A DNA stretch of 19,207 bases. Origin: Vallitalea maricola. Its GTDB lineage: Bacteria > Bacillota > Clostridia > Lachnospirales > Vallitaleaceae. The stretch spans positions 1 to 19,207 of the forward strand of contig NZ_BTPU01000058.1 of the NCBI RefSeq assembly GCF_036985595.1, written 5' to 3'. Numbering within the stretch: position 1 is the first letter of the stretch; each line of letters begins with the position of its first letter. The notes below the pieces were generated by a model, which saw nothing but the letters and a program-made list of their open reading frames with translations, did not search any database and was not told the DNA's origin. The position numbers and the translations under genes are program-made. Shown piece after piece: positions 7,593 through 15,229 of the stretch.

Positions 7593-7639
7593 TTGAAATC
7601 CATGATATTATTGAATTAGATAATTAGAATATTATCTAA
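7593..7639 (+). promoter_or_regulatory. Promoter with overlapping operator-like dyad for the ABC exporter operon
   Basis: TTGAAA at 7593-7598 and TAGATA at 7617-7622 (18-bp spacer) form a plausible promoter. Covering the -10 is a perfect inverted repeat, TTAGATAAT-N6-ATTATCTAA (7616-7624 with 7631-7639). A dyad in this position is the classic site for a repressor. No regulator gene is next to the operon, so a regulator would have to act from elsewhere. Confidence 0.5.
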
Positions 7640-7708
7640 ATATGTAAAGATATATAGTTACAGAAAATCGAAATATGAACTAACTAAAACTGTAAAAAGG
7701 AGAATAGA

Positions 7709-8434
7709 ATGTTAAAAGTTAATAATCTATCAAAAACATATTCAAAAGGAAACACCAAGGCAGTAGATAATCTTAATTTTTCAGTTAAGAAAGGGGAGAT
7801 ATTTGGATTTTTAGGACCCAATGGAGCAGGAAAAACAACTACTATCAAAATGATTGTTGGGCTTTTGAAACCAACAGATGGTAAGGTTATAATCAATAAT
7901 ATAGATAATCAGAAGAATGTATTACAAGCTAAGAGACACATCAGTTATGTACCTGATAAACCCGAGGTACTTGATAAGTTAAAAGGTATCGGTTATCTTA
8001 ACTTCATTGCTGACGTATATGGAGTTAAACAGGAAGATAAAAGAAAAAGGATGGAATATTATCTAGAATTATTTTCAATGAAAGATGCAGTAAATGATGT
8101 AATAAGCAGTTATTCTCATGGTATGAAGCAAAAGATTGCTTTAATAGGAGCACTTTTACATGAACCTGATCTTTTTATATTAGATGAACCAATGGTTGGG
8201 CTAGATCCAAAATCTTCATACAACTTAAAAGAGGTTATGAGAAGTAGGTGTGAAAAGGGTAAGTCAGTATTCTTTTCAACCCATGTCTTAGAGGTAGCAG
8301 AGAAATTATGCGATAGAATAGCTATTATTAATAAAGGAAAAATCATAGCTCAAGGTACAATGGAAGAATTGAGAGCTCTAGAGGGAGAAGAAAATTCTTT
8401 GGAAAAAATATTCTTGGAGTTGACAGAAAAATGA
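7709..8434 (+). CDS. ABC transporter ATP-binding protein
   Basis: This 241-residue cytoplasmic ATPase powers the permease encoded immediately downstream (ATGA overlap). All catalytic motifs are present: Walker A GPNGAGKT at 36-43, a signature motif YSHGMKQ at 135-141 (SHGMK in place of SGGQ, usual in EcsA/drug- and peptide-type exporters), Walker B LFILDE at 155-160 and the H-loop His192. AAAAGGAG sits at good distance from the ATG. The substrate cannot be read from the ATPase. The family (CcmA/EcsA-like) mostly serves export of peptides, drugs or other amphipathic compounds. Confidence 0.92.
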   Translation: MLKVNNLSKTYSKGNTKAVDNLNFSVKKGEIFGFLGPNGAGKTTTIKMIVGLLKPTDGKVIINNIDNQKNVLQAKRHISYVPDKPEVLDKLKGIGYLNFIADVYGVKQEDKRKRMEYYLELFSMKDAVNDVISSYSHGMKQKIALIGALLHEPDLFILDEPMVGLDPKSSYNLKEVMRSRCEKGKSVFFSTHVLEVAEKLCDRIAIINKGKIIAQGTMEELRALEGEENSLEKIFLELTEK

Positions 8435-10113
8435 GAGATATAATAAGACTAACCAAAGTAAGTTTAATTAATGGCTTCAATCTGCATAGTTTCAATATAA
8501 AAAATATAAGAATGAACAAAAAGCTGTGGAAATTAATATTAGCAATTGCTATTATAATAACCTTTGGTGTTATGTATATAGGCTATTGTAGATTTATTGA
8601 TAAACTGAGCTTAACTTTTATACAAATGAATCAAAGTTATTATTTTAACGCTTTATTATATAATATAATGAGTCTCCTTATATTTATATTTGGGATACCT
8701 TATATAATGGCTTATTTTTATTTTTCAAAAGAAACTGAGATGTTATTAGCGTTACCTATCAAGCCAAAAAATATATTGGTATCAAAATTCTTATTGCTTA
8801 TGATATATGAATATATAATAGTATTCTTAGCTGTGACACCTGCATTTATAATTAACGGAGTTCATCAAAATGCTGGTTTAGTGTATTATATAATTTCAGT
8901 GATTTTACTATCCATTATACCAATGGCACCCTTAGCCCTATGTAGTATTATATTGATGTTAGTGGCTAGGATAACTAATTTCAGTAGTAAAAGGAATTTA
9001 ATCAGGGGTATATTTTTATTCTTGATAACATTTTTGGCAATAGGTATTCAGATATATCTACAAAACAATGCAGTATTAATAGAACAAGGGGAATTCTACC
9101 AGAATCTATTGACTAATAATGAAACTTTGATAAATATGTTAGGGAATATCAATCCTTTAGCAAAATGTCTAGGAACTTCCCTTGTATCTACTTTAACTAT
9201 ACAAAGCATTATGAATTTGCTCATATTTATTATAGTGAATTTAATGTTTTTTGGTTTATTTGTTGTTGTAGGAGACAAGGTTTATTTAGATGGAATAATT
9301 GGTGGTAATGAAGTTAGGTCCAAGAAAAAAGAATTAACTGATAAAGAATTCAATAGAGAAATTAACAAGAAGAACAGTCCTTACTTAGCAATATTCAAAA
9401 TAGATGTTATTACTATAGTAAAAACACCAATTTATCTATTTAATTGTTATGGAGCGGCTATTATAGTGCCTATAATAATTATTTTACCATTAATGTTTGG
9501 AGGAGAGATTAGTTCCATATCAATTGATTCAATATTAGATTTATATTATGTTAATACAGACTTTGCTAATTTTATTATTGCAGGTACTCTAATTTTAACA
9601 TGCTTGTTTAATCCTACTTCAGCTACTACGTTTTCTAGGGAAGGTAGATATTTTTGGATAAGCAGGATGATACCAGTGAATCCTAGAGATCAGATTATTG
9701 GAAGAAGCATAAGTGCTTTGCTGCCACAGATATTCTTGGTAATAGTTCTCATAATAGGATTAAATTCAGTATTGGATGTTGAAATAGGCACATATATCAT
9801 TGGGTGTGGATTAGGATTATTAAGTTCATTACCTATAATATTACTAGGAATGATAGTTGATATACAACGACCATTATTAAATTGGAGTAATCCTCAGAGG
9901 GCTGTAAAACAAAACATGAATGTCATAGTTACAATGTTATTGGGAAGTATTATAGTTTTAGGTTTAGGTGGATTAACATGGTTGTTACTGAGATTAATGG
10001 TTGATAGCATACTGATTTTTGGTATTGATTTGGTTATAATCTTATTACTTACCATTATTTTATACAAGATACTAGAAAATAAAATTCAAGTCAGGTTCGT
10101 TGAAATAAATTAA
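8431..10113 (+). CDS. ABC transporter permease, ABC_tran_2-like (PF16949)
   Basis: A 560-residue integral membrane protein with about twelve hydrophobic helices, in two halves joined by a hydrophilic segment (residues ~290-325, rich in Lys and Glu). Early in the protein a FYFSKETEMLLALPIKPKNILVSK-like motif (split here by residue 20 limits: YFSKETEMLLALPI, then KPKNILVSK) marks the 'ATP-binding cassette permease' family PF16949. A matching PTSATTFSREGRYFWISR segment sits in the second half. It overlaps the ATPase gene by four bases and must form the transmembrane part of the same exporter. It is larger than EcsB-type permeases (about 400 residues). The substrate is unknown. A terminator follows 53 bp after the stop. 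Confidence 0.82.
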   Translation: MRDIIRLTKVSLINGFNLHSFNIKNIRMNKKLWKLILAIAIIITFGVMYIGYCRFIDKLSLTFIQMNQSYYFNALLYNIMSLLIFIFGIPYIMAYFYFSKETEMLLALPIKPKNILVSKFLLLMIYEYIIVFLAVTPAFIINGVHQNAGLVYYIISVILLSIIPMAPLALCSIILMLVARITNFSSKRNLIRGIFLFLITFLAIGIQIYLQNNAVLIEQGEFYQNLLTNNETLINMLGNINPLAKCLGTSLVSTLTIQSIMNLLIFIIVNLMFFGLFVVVGDKVYLDGIIGGNEVRSKKKELTDKEFNREINKKNSPYLAIFKIDVITIVKTPIYLFNCYGAAIIVPIIIILPLMFGGEISSISIDSILDLYYVNTDFANFIIAGTLILTCLFNPTSATTFSREGRYFWISRMIPVNPRDQIIGRSISALLPQIFLVIVLIIGLNSVLDVEIGTYIIGCGLGLLSSLPIILLGMIVDIQRPLLNWSNPQRAVKQNMNVIVTMLLGSIIVLGLGGLTWLLLRLMVDSILIFGIDLVIILLLTIILYKILENKIQVRFVEIN

Positions 10114-10166
10114 TGGTGGGAAAGTTGAGCCAATAATATTAAAAATGAAGATTCATTGAACATAGG

Positions 10167-10197
10167 AATGGCTGTACATAATATACAGCCATTTTAA
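10167..10197 (+). terminator. Rho-independent terminator, convergent position
   Basis: AATGGCTGTA/TACAGCCATT stem (10167-10176 with 10184-10193), a 7-nt loop and a short T tract. It ends the ABC operon. It lies between two convergent genes and may also serve the minus-strand gene ending at 10216. Confidence 0.8.
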
Positions 10198-10215
10198 CTT
10201 ATATGGTAATGTTCG

Positions 10216-10755
10216 TTATAATGTTGGGGGGTAAATACCTACCATATCAGAATTATGAATATAGATATAGTCGTTTGGTTGTGGATTAAGAATCACTAAA
10301 TGTACCATTCCATCTCGAGTAATTCCTTTAATATAGACATTAACCCTACCATAACCAGGAATATAAGTGTTGATAACCTTGCCAATATTATCTTTTATAA
10401 CTGGAGCAGGAATATACTTCAATGAAGGTTCTTTTCTACCACCCTTTTTAGGTTTTTTTGGATTACGGTCCCTTTCTCTTGGTGGATAAGACTTATATGC
10501 TGGTAATACTGACCATGGATCATATCCATAATCATCAGGCATCTGTTCCTCAGGTTGATAGTTATAATTATTATAGTCAGATGGTTCTTGAGTTGGAGGA
10601 GCATTATTATAATTATTTGGTTGTTGATGAGGATTACCTTCGTAATAACTATCCATATAATTAGGGAAAACACTCCAAGGATTATATTGTTGTTGATTAG
10701 GATTTTTATCTAAGTTGTAATGTTTTTTCTCTTCTGTCTTAATATAAGGACTCAC
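10216..10755 (-). CDS. Asn/Tyr/Pro-rich protein with duplicated PWSV motif, unknown function
   Basis: A 179-residue protein of no recognised family. GTG at 10755 is chosen as start because GGAGGTG stands six bases ahead of it. An upstream in-frame GTG (10764) overlaps that ribosome site. Residues 1-95 are low-complexity, rich in Asn, Tyr, Pro and Gln, and contain a repeated motif: YNPWSVFPNY (24-33) and YDPWSVLPAY (78-87). A basic Pro/Lys linker (91-110) leads to a compact, more ordered C-terminal domain (~113-179) with alternating hydrophobic residues, suggesting a small beta-barrel (GRVNVYIKGITRDGMVHLVI). There is no signal peptide or membrane helix. The composition recalls spore-coat or surface-matrix proteins of Firmicutes, which is only a suggestion. 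It has its own convergent terminator region. Confidence 0.75.
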   Translation of the reverse strand: MSPYIKTEEKKHYNLDKNPNQQQYNPWSVFPNYMDSYYEGNPHQQPNNYNNAPPTQEPSDYNNYNYQPEEQMPDDYGYDPWSVLPAYKSYPPRERDRNPKKPKKGGRKEPSLKYIPAPVIKDNIGKVINTYIPGYGRVNVYIKGITRDGMVHLVILNPQPNDYIYIHNSDMVGIYPPTL

Positions 10756-10920
10756 ATAAATCACCTCCTATATTATATTATGGAAAGCTAATTATTTTGG
10801 GATAAGTAATTGAAATATACACGAATAAAGAGAATGATTTTATGTAATAATGTTAAAATTAATGGTTAAAATACTTATGTAACTATTTAATTTAACAAAT
10901 TTATGAATAGGAGTAATATC

Positions 10921-11082
10921 ATGCGTAAAAAACAAGAAAACAACAAGAATAAGAACAATAATTATAATACTGATATTCCTGATTATAGTTCTAAGTTAAA
11001 TAATTCGAACACACCTTATCCAAATCCCCAAGATGATTATGATGAATTTGCAAAAGAGTTGAATCCAGATGATTTTGAATAA
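10921..11082 (+). CDS. Small Asn/Lys-rich hydrophilic protein, unknown function
   Basis: A 53-residue reading frame with AGGAG seven bases ahead of its ATG and a strong terminator 8 bp past its stop. This makes it a believable single gene. The N-terminal third is basic and Asn-rich (MRKKQENNKNKNNN). The rest is acidic and ends with EFAKELNPDDFE. It has no cysteine, no membrane segment and no signal peptide, and is probably disordered. Size and composition are similar to small spore-associated proteins, but no family is recognised. It is divergent from the PWSV-motif gene across 165 bp. Confidence 0.65.
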   Translation: MRKKQENNKNKNNNYNTDIPDYSSKLNNSNTPYPNPQDDYDEFAKELNPDDFE

Positions 11083-11090
11083 GTAAGAAG

Positions 11091-11138
11091 AAAGTGGCTG
11101 ACTCATAAATGTATTATGAGAAAGCCGCTTTTGCTTTT
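11091..11138 (+). terminator. Bidirectional terminator between convergent small genes
   Basis: An outer stem AAGTGGCT/AGCCGCTT (one G-U pair; 11092-11099 with 11123-11130) encloses CTCATAA/TTATGAG (11102-11108 with 11114-11120) around a 5-nt loop. TTTTGCTTTTT follows on the plus strand. On the minus strand the hairpin is followed by TTTCTTCTT, so it can also end the DUF1540 gene. Confidence 0.85.
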
Positions 11139-11155
11139 TGGTTTAACTGATGAAG

Positions 11156-11344
11156 TTATCTAGCTTCAAAACTACCACAATCTGTAATTTCTTGTGTCTT
11201 TACTGAATTAGTCAAATTATCCAAATTAGAAACGCTGGAATTAACTACTTTGATGTGATCAAGTGAACAGTAATCATTATTTGTATGATATTTACATTCA
11301 CTTACTGTACATCCTATGCTAGCATTATAATTTCCTGATTGCAT
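11156..11344 (-). CDS. DUF1540 cysteine-motif protein
   Basis: A 62-residue protein with the DUF1540 pattern: C12-x4-C17-x-Y-H...C26-x4-I-x-V, then a C-terminal E-I-T-D-C56-x-x-F. Four cysteines plus His20 suggest a bound metal, probably zinc. The ATG at 11344 is preferred over one 18 bases upstream because GAGAGGAG falls eight bases ahead of it; the upstream ATG lies directly before that site. DUF1540 proteins are widespread in Clostridia, and their role is not known. It is divergent from the beta-propeller gene, separated by 251 bp containing two TATAAT-like boxes (11511, 11549) without good -35 partners. Confidence 0.88.
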   Translation of the reverse strand: MQSGNYNASIGCTVSECKYHTNNDYCSLDHIKVVNSSVSNLDNLTNSVKTQEITDCGSFEAR

Positions 11345-11595
11345 CAAAAAGACTCCTCTCATGTTACATTAATATAGTAATCAATAGAAAAAACTAATGG
11401 TTAATACACAAATATCTATAATGACTATCATATACATTTTAACTATTTATCATCTTATGTATTAACCATAATATTAATTTGTCCTAAAAATAATGTATTA
11501 TGCATAAAGCTATAATGAAAAGATAAAGTAATATTGGAACAAAATGGCTATAATAACCGTCATAAAATATATAAGTTAAAAAGGAGAGGTTAATA

Positions 11596-13575
11596 ATGAA
11601 AAAAATTTTAAGTTTTAGTATTATGATATGTATGCTGAGCTTAATAATAACAAGTAGCTGTTTACTCATTGATAATAACTACGTGAATGCAGAAAATAAC
11701 CAGTCTATTACAGTAAATAAACAACAAGAGGAAGTTAACATTAAAGAAATATTTGATTCATCTATTAACATTTACCATAAAATTCAATCAAAATTCGATA
11801 TCAATTTCATGAAAAAAATTACAACTCCAACTGACAGCAAAGATATTTTTGAATTGCCTACTATAAAATCTAAAGATGAACTGATAGAACTTGTAAATGA
11901 GCATATGTACGATTATTGTAATGAGATTAAAGGGGAAATACAAATTACAATGAATTCTAAAAATGAAGCGTCTACAGAAAGTAAATCATCAGCTAAATCT
12001 AGTTCTGATACTAATAATCAAGTTGAAGGTGTAGAAGAAGGAGACAGTGTAAAAACCGATGGTAAATTTATATATATAATAAATAATAATAAAATATCCA
12101 TATTAAATCCTAACCCGAAAGAAGCGAAAATAATAAGTGAAATAACATTAGGTGAAGATGAAAAAGATATTGCAGAAATATTTTTGGCAGATAATAAATT
12201 AATAGTAGTCGGCAACAAATACGGTTTCTATGTAGATAAAAAACCAATGTATTCAAAGAAGAAAGATAATACTACCCATTTTCGTCATACCTATGATATT
12301 AATGTAGAAACAAGTTTTGTTAAAATATATGATCTAAAAAATATCAACTCACCTAAAATAATTAAAGATTATACTTTTGATGGTTACTATGTTTCTGGAA
12401 GAATCATAGAAGATAATTTTTATATGGTAACATCCAAGACAATAGGAAATTACAGATATTATGATTTCAATGATAAAAGTGATTTTGACAATAATATTTT
12501 ACCATGTTTTATTGATAATGAAACCATGAAGAAGAGTATAATCAACTATAACCAAATCAAATATTTCCCAGGTAATATAGAACCAAATTATTTAGTTACT
12601 ATAGGGATAGATTTAACGGATATAGAAAAAATACCAGATGTTAATGCCTACTTAGGTAAAACCAGAAATATTTATGTATCAGAAAATTATTTGTATACTT
12701 CATTCTATAAAGGAAGAGAAACAATTATCTACCAATTTAAGCTTGAAGATGGAAAAATAACCGAATCTGGCAAAGGTAAAGTTAATGGAAGGATACTTAA
12801 TCAATTTTCCATGGATGAATATAACAAACACTTCAGAATCGCTACAACAAGTAATGATTGGAGTAGTAATAACTCAGGAAACAATGTTTATATACTAGAT
12901 AATAATATGAATACAGTAGGTAAGTTAGAAAATATCGCTAAAGGAGAGAAAATATACAGTACGAGATTTATGGGGGATAAAGTATATATGGTTACATTTA
13001 AACAGATTGATCCATTTTTTGTAATAGATACATTAGATGTAACCAAACCAGAAATACTAGGATATCTAAAAATACCAGGTTTCAGTAAGTATCTCCATAT
13101 GATAGATGAGACTCATGTATTAGGATTTGGGCAAGAAACACATGAAGGAAAATATGGGGCTAGAACAGATGGGTTCAAAATATCGCTATTTGATGTAACT
13201 GATGTTAGTAATCCAATAGAAAAAGATAAAACTGTAATAGGAGAAGCTGGTACTAGTTCAGAATTATTATTTAATCATAAAGCACTAATGTATCTGAATG
13301 AAGATAACATGATGGCTTTCCCTATACAGATTGTAGAAGATCATCAACACACCTTCAAAGGTGCTTATGTCTATGATATAAATAATCACTCACTAGAATT
13401 AAAAGGCGGATTAACTCAATTTGATAATCCTAGTGAATTCAAAGTCTATTATCCAGATAAGAATATCACTAGAATATTATTCATAGATAAATATCTATAT
13501 ACAATATCTGAAAATGCTGTCTTTATACATGATGTAAATGACTTGAAGAAAATAGGAGAAGTCCAACTACAATAA
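11596..13575 (+). CDS. Secreted or lipid-anchored beta-propeller protein (COG4880/PF09826)
   Basis: This 659-residue exported protein starts with a signal sequence (MKKILSFSIMICMLSLII). Two processing routes are possible: a lipobox-like ITSSC with Cys22 as lipid anchor, or signal peptidase cleavage after VNA (residue 32). Residues ~33-115 are a helical spacer, then a Ser/Asn-rich linker. The hallmark NNQVEGVEEGDSVKTDGK at 140-157 opens the C-terminal beta-propeller, where repeated 'YIY...L..Y' and 'V...D..P' blades run to the end. The family is found in archaea and Clostridia, distantly related to WD40 repeats, and has no established function. GGAGAGG precedes the ATG. It is a single-gene unit, and the length is normal for the family. 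Confidence 0.88.
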   Translation: MKKILSFSIMICMLSLIITSSCLLIDNNYVNAENNQSITVNKQQEEVNIKEIFDSSINIYHKIQSKFDINFMKKITTPTDSKDIFELPTIKSKDELIELVNEHMYDYCNEIKGEIQITMNSKNEASTESKSSAKSSSDTNNQVEGVEEGDSVKTDGKFIYIINNNKISILNPNPKEAKIISEITLGEDEKDIAEIFLADNKLIVVGNKYGFYVDKKPMYSKKKDNTTHFRHTYDINVETSFVKIYDLKNINSPKIIKDYTFDGYYVSGRIIEDNFYMVTSKTIGNYRYYDFNDKSDFDNNILPCFIDNETMKKSIINYNQIKYFPGNIEPNYLVTIGIDLTDIEKIPDVNAYLGKTRNIYVSENYLYTSFYKGRETIIYQFKLEDGKITESGKGKVNGRILNQFSMDEYNKHFRIATTSNDWSSNNSGNNVYILDNNMNTVGKLENIAKGEKIYSTRFMGDKVYMVTFKQIDPFFVIDTLDVTKPEILGYLKIPGFSKYLHMIDETHVLGFGQETHEGKYGARTDGFKISLFDVTDVSNPIEKDKTVIGEAGTSSELLFNHKALMYLNEDNMMAFPIQIVEDHQHTFKGAYVYDINNHSLELKGGLTQFDNPSEFKVYYPDKNITRILFIDKYLYTISENAVFIHDVNDLKKIGEVQLQ

Positions 13576-13582
13576 AATAAAT

Positions 13583-13634
13583 GGGTTAATTATATTACAT
13601 ACAAGTAAAATCATAACTGTAATATAATTAACCC
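13583..13634. terminator. Perfect 17-bp stem-loop between convergent genes
   Basis: GGGTTAATTATATTACA (13583-13599) pairs without mismatch with 13618-13634 around an 18-nt loop. A-rich sequence follows on the plus strand and ATTTATTTTATT on the minus strand. As a classic terminator it fits minus-strand transcription from degV better, but it sits 8 bp after the beta-propeller stop and may end both. Confidence 0.65.
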
Positions 13635-13635
13635 T

Positions 13636-13672
13636 AAAAAATAAAAGCCCCTAGCTACTTACAACTAAAGGC
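13636..13672 (-). terminator. Rho-independent terminator of the DegV gene
   Basis: Read on the minus strand: GCCTTTAG, a 10-nt loop, CTAGGGGC (all eight positions pair, two as G-U), then TTTTATTTTTT. It lies 14 bp past the degV stop. Confidence 0.75.
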
Positions 13673-13685
13673 ATATAAATGTATA

Positions 13686-14543
13686 TTAATCCAATTTATT
13701 TAAAAAGAATATAGACAAAGTACCTGGACCTGAATGTGCACCAATAGCACAACCAACATCTCTAATTACAAATTCCTTAATTCCAAACTTTTCTTCCAAT
13801 TTAGCTTTCACTTTCAAAGCTGTTTCCATATCATCAGCATGATTAATAGCAACAATTTGTTCTCCTAATCTGTCGCCACGTTCATCAACAATATCAATCA
13901 TTCTGTTAATAGATTTTTTTCTACCTCTAACTTTTTCAACAGGTATTAGTTTTCCATCTTCTACATCTAAAATAGGCTTGATATGAAGAACTGATCCTAT
14001 TACTGCTGCAGTTTTAGAAACACGTCCGCCTCTATATAGATATTCTAAATCATCAACAGTAAATATATGTTCCATATGCTTCTTGCAGTAAAGTATCCTA
14101 TCTATAACTTCTTCTTTTGAAGCACCATCTTCAGCAGTTAAAGTACTTAAATAAACTATAAGACCAAAACCAAGAGAAGCAGCCTTTGAATCAATGACAG
14201 TTAAGTCAAAATCTGGATATTCCTCTTTGATATCTTGCTCAACAATCTTAGCTGTTTGATATGTACCTGATAATTCTGAAGAAAAAGCGATATAAATACA
14301 TGGCTTGCCACAATCCACATATTTCCTAAACATTGAATCAATACTTTCATATGTTGCCTGAGCAGTTTTTGCTATCCCGCCCTCACGCATATATTTAAAT
14401 AGTTCTGCTGGTTTAACATCTACATTATCTTTATACTCTTTATCATTCATATAAACGATTAATGGTAAAACGTCTATATCATATTTATTAATTATATCAT
14501 CAGGTAAATCACAGGCGCTGTCTGTTATTATTTTTACATTCAT
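13686..14543 (-). CDS. DegV-family fatty-acid-binding protein
   Basis: A 285-residue cytoplasmic protein that begins with the family signature KIITDSACDLP and continues with TAQATYESI, AFSSELSGTYQTA and a C-terminal HSGPGTLSIFF region. DegV proteins bind a single fatty acid in a deep pocket. Some act as FakB subunits that present exogenous fatty acids to the kinase FakA for phosphorylation. No fakA-like gene is present here, so that role is not shown. AGGAGGG precedes the ATG at good spacing. The length is typical (280-290). The gene stands alone. A 14-bp palindrome just upstream could serve in control. Confidence 0.92.
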   Translation of the reverse strand: MNVKIITDSACDLPDDIINKYDIDVLPLIVYMNDKEYKDNVDVKPAELFKYMREGGIAKTAQATYESIDSMFRKYVDCGKPCIYIAFSSELSGTYQTAKIVEQDIKEEYPDFDLTVIDSKAASLGFGLIVYLSTLTAEDGASKEEVIDRILYCKKHMEHIFTVDDLEYLYRGGRVSKTAAVIGSVLHIKPILDVEDGKLIPVEKVRGRKKSINRMIDIVDERGDRLGEQIVAINHADDMETALKVKAKLEEKFGIKEFVIRDVGCAIGAHSGPGTLSIFFLNKLD

Positions 14544-14560
14544 TTAGTATCCCTCCTTAG

Positions 14561-14574
14561 ATAGTTATAACTAT
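14561..14574. promoter_or_regulatory. Perfect 14-bp palindrome upstream of degV
   Basis: ATAGTTATAACTAT is self-complementary over its whole length and lies 17 bp upstream of the start, just ahead of the ribosome site. It could be an operator within the transcribed leader. No matching site was noticed elsewhere in the window. Confidence 0.35.
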
Positions 14575-14665
14575 ATTGTACACTAATTTCTAATTTTATA
14601 CTATGTTTTTTACCGATTTTTTAGGTATATACTAATAACTCACAACAGAGCCCCAATACACGAAA

Positions 14666-14768
14666 ATACCATATATAATGATAAGAACGACTTTTACAGG
14701 TTGTTGCTACATCTAAATCAGATAAAAGCAACAAATGTAACAAGAGTGATTATCATTATATATGGTAT
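14666..14768. repeat. Large nested inverted-repeat element between the motor operon and degV
   Basis: Perfect 19-bp arms (14666-14684 with 14750-14768) enclose TTACA/TGTAA (14694-14698 with 14736-14740) and TTGTTGCT/AGCAACAA (14701-14708 with 14727-14734). All share one centre, with symmetric 9-nt internal loops between arm sets. It encodes no protein. On the minus strand it lies 42 bp past the last motor gene and is followed by TTTTCG, so termination is possible though the T run is short. It could also be a MITE-like element or a structured RNA. No clear target-site duplication is seen. Confidence 0.7.
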
Positions 14769-14809
14769 CAACATACTACCGTTGTCTTATTCTATACATT
14801 CTATACAAA

Positions 14810-15211
14810 CTAATTATCATTTATAACACTAGAAGTAATAACCTTAAAACTACCCTCATTCAAATAATTCTCTATTCTGGTAAAAGTCTCATTATAAGCC
14901 CCATTATCCATCAAATTAATTGTACACTTATCAGAATCCAACTGAGATAACTCAGACTCTAGATCCTGCATACTCATAGAATTATCATTTAAAGTAATCT
15001 CATCATCCTTAACTACAATATTAAAATATTTACTATCCTTATCTTTACTTGCTTTATTTGATTGAGCAGAATTAGAAGATTTACTTAAATCTATTTTGAA
15101 ATTAAACCAATCAAAACCAAAATTATCAGCTCCTAAAAATACTAGTAGTCCAAGAACAATGATTGTTAAAAAAACTTTACCTTTCCTACTTTTTTTCCTA
15201 TATCTTGACAT
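14810..15211 (-). CDS. Small ExbD/TolR-like membrane-anchored protein
   Basis: A 133-residue protein, third gene of the motor operon. A basic N-terminus (MSRYRKKSRKGK) is followed by one membrane helix (~12-28), a Ser/Lys-rich linker and an external C-terminal domain (~65-131). In that domain the pattern IVVKDDEITLN, then a helix, then CTINLMDNGAYNETFTRIENYLN matches the ExbD/TolR fold. The usual membrane Asp of ExbD is absent from the middle of the helix, so it probably does not itself carry protons and may act as a regulator or cell-wall contact. ATG 15211 is preferred: GGAG lies eight bases ahead, whereas the ATG six bases upstream is only two bases from it. It is separated from the preceding gene by 18 bp. 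Confidence 0.65.
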   Translation of the reverse strand: MSRYRKKSRKGKVFLTIIVLGLLVFLGADNFGFDWFNFKIDLSKSSNSAQSNKASKDKDSKYFNIVVKDDEITLNDNSMSMQDLESELSQLDSDKCTINLMDNGAYNETFTRIENYLNEGSFKVITSSVINDN

Positions 15212-15229
15212 CTTCATTTCTCCTTTTAT

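Noticed and set aside
10458..10664. 68-codon plus-strand frame and an overlapping 84-codon minus frame in another phase
   Set aside because: Both are shadows of the low-complexity region of the PWSV-motif protein, which has the proper start and terminator.
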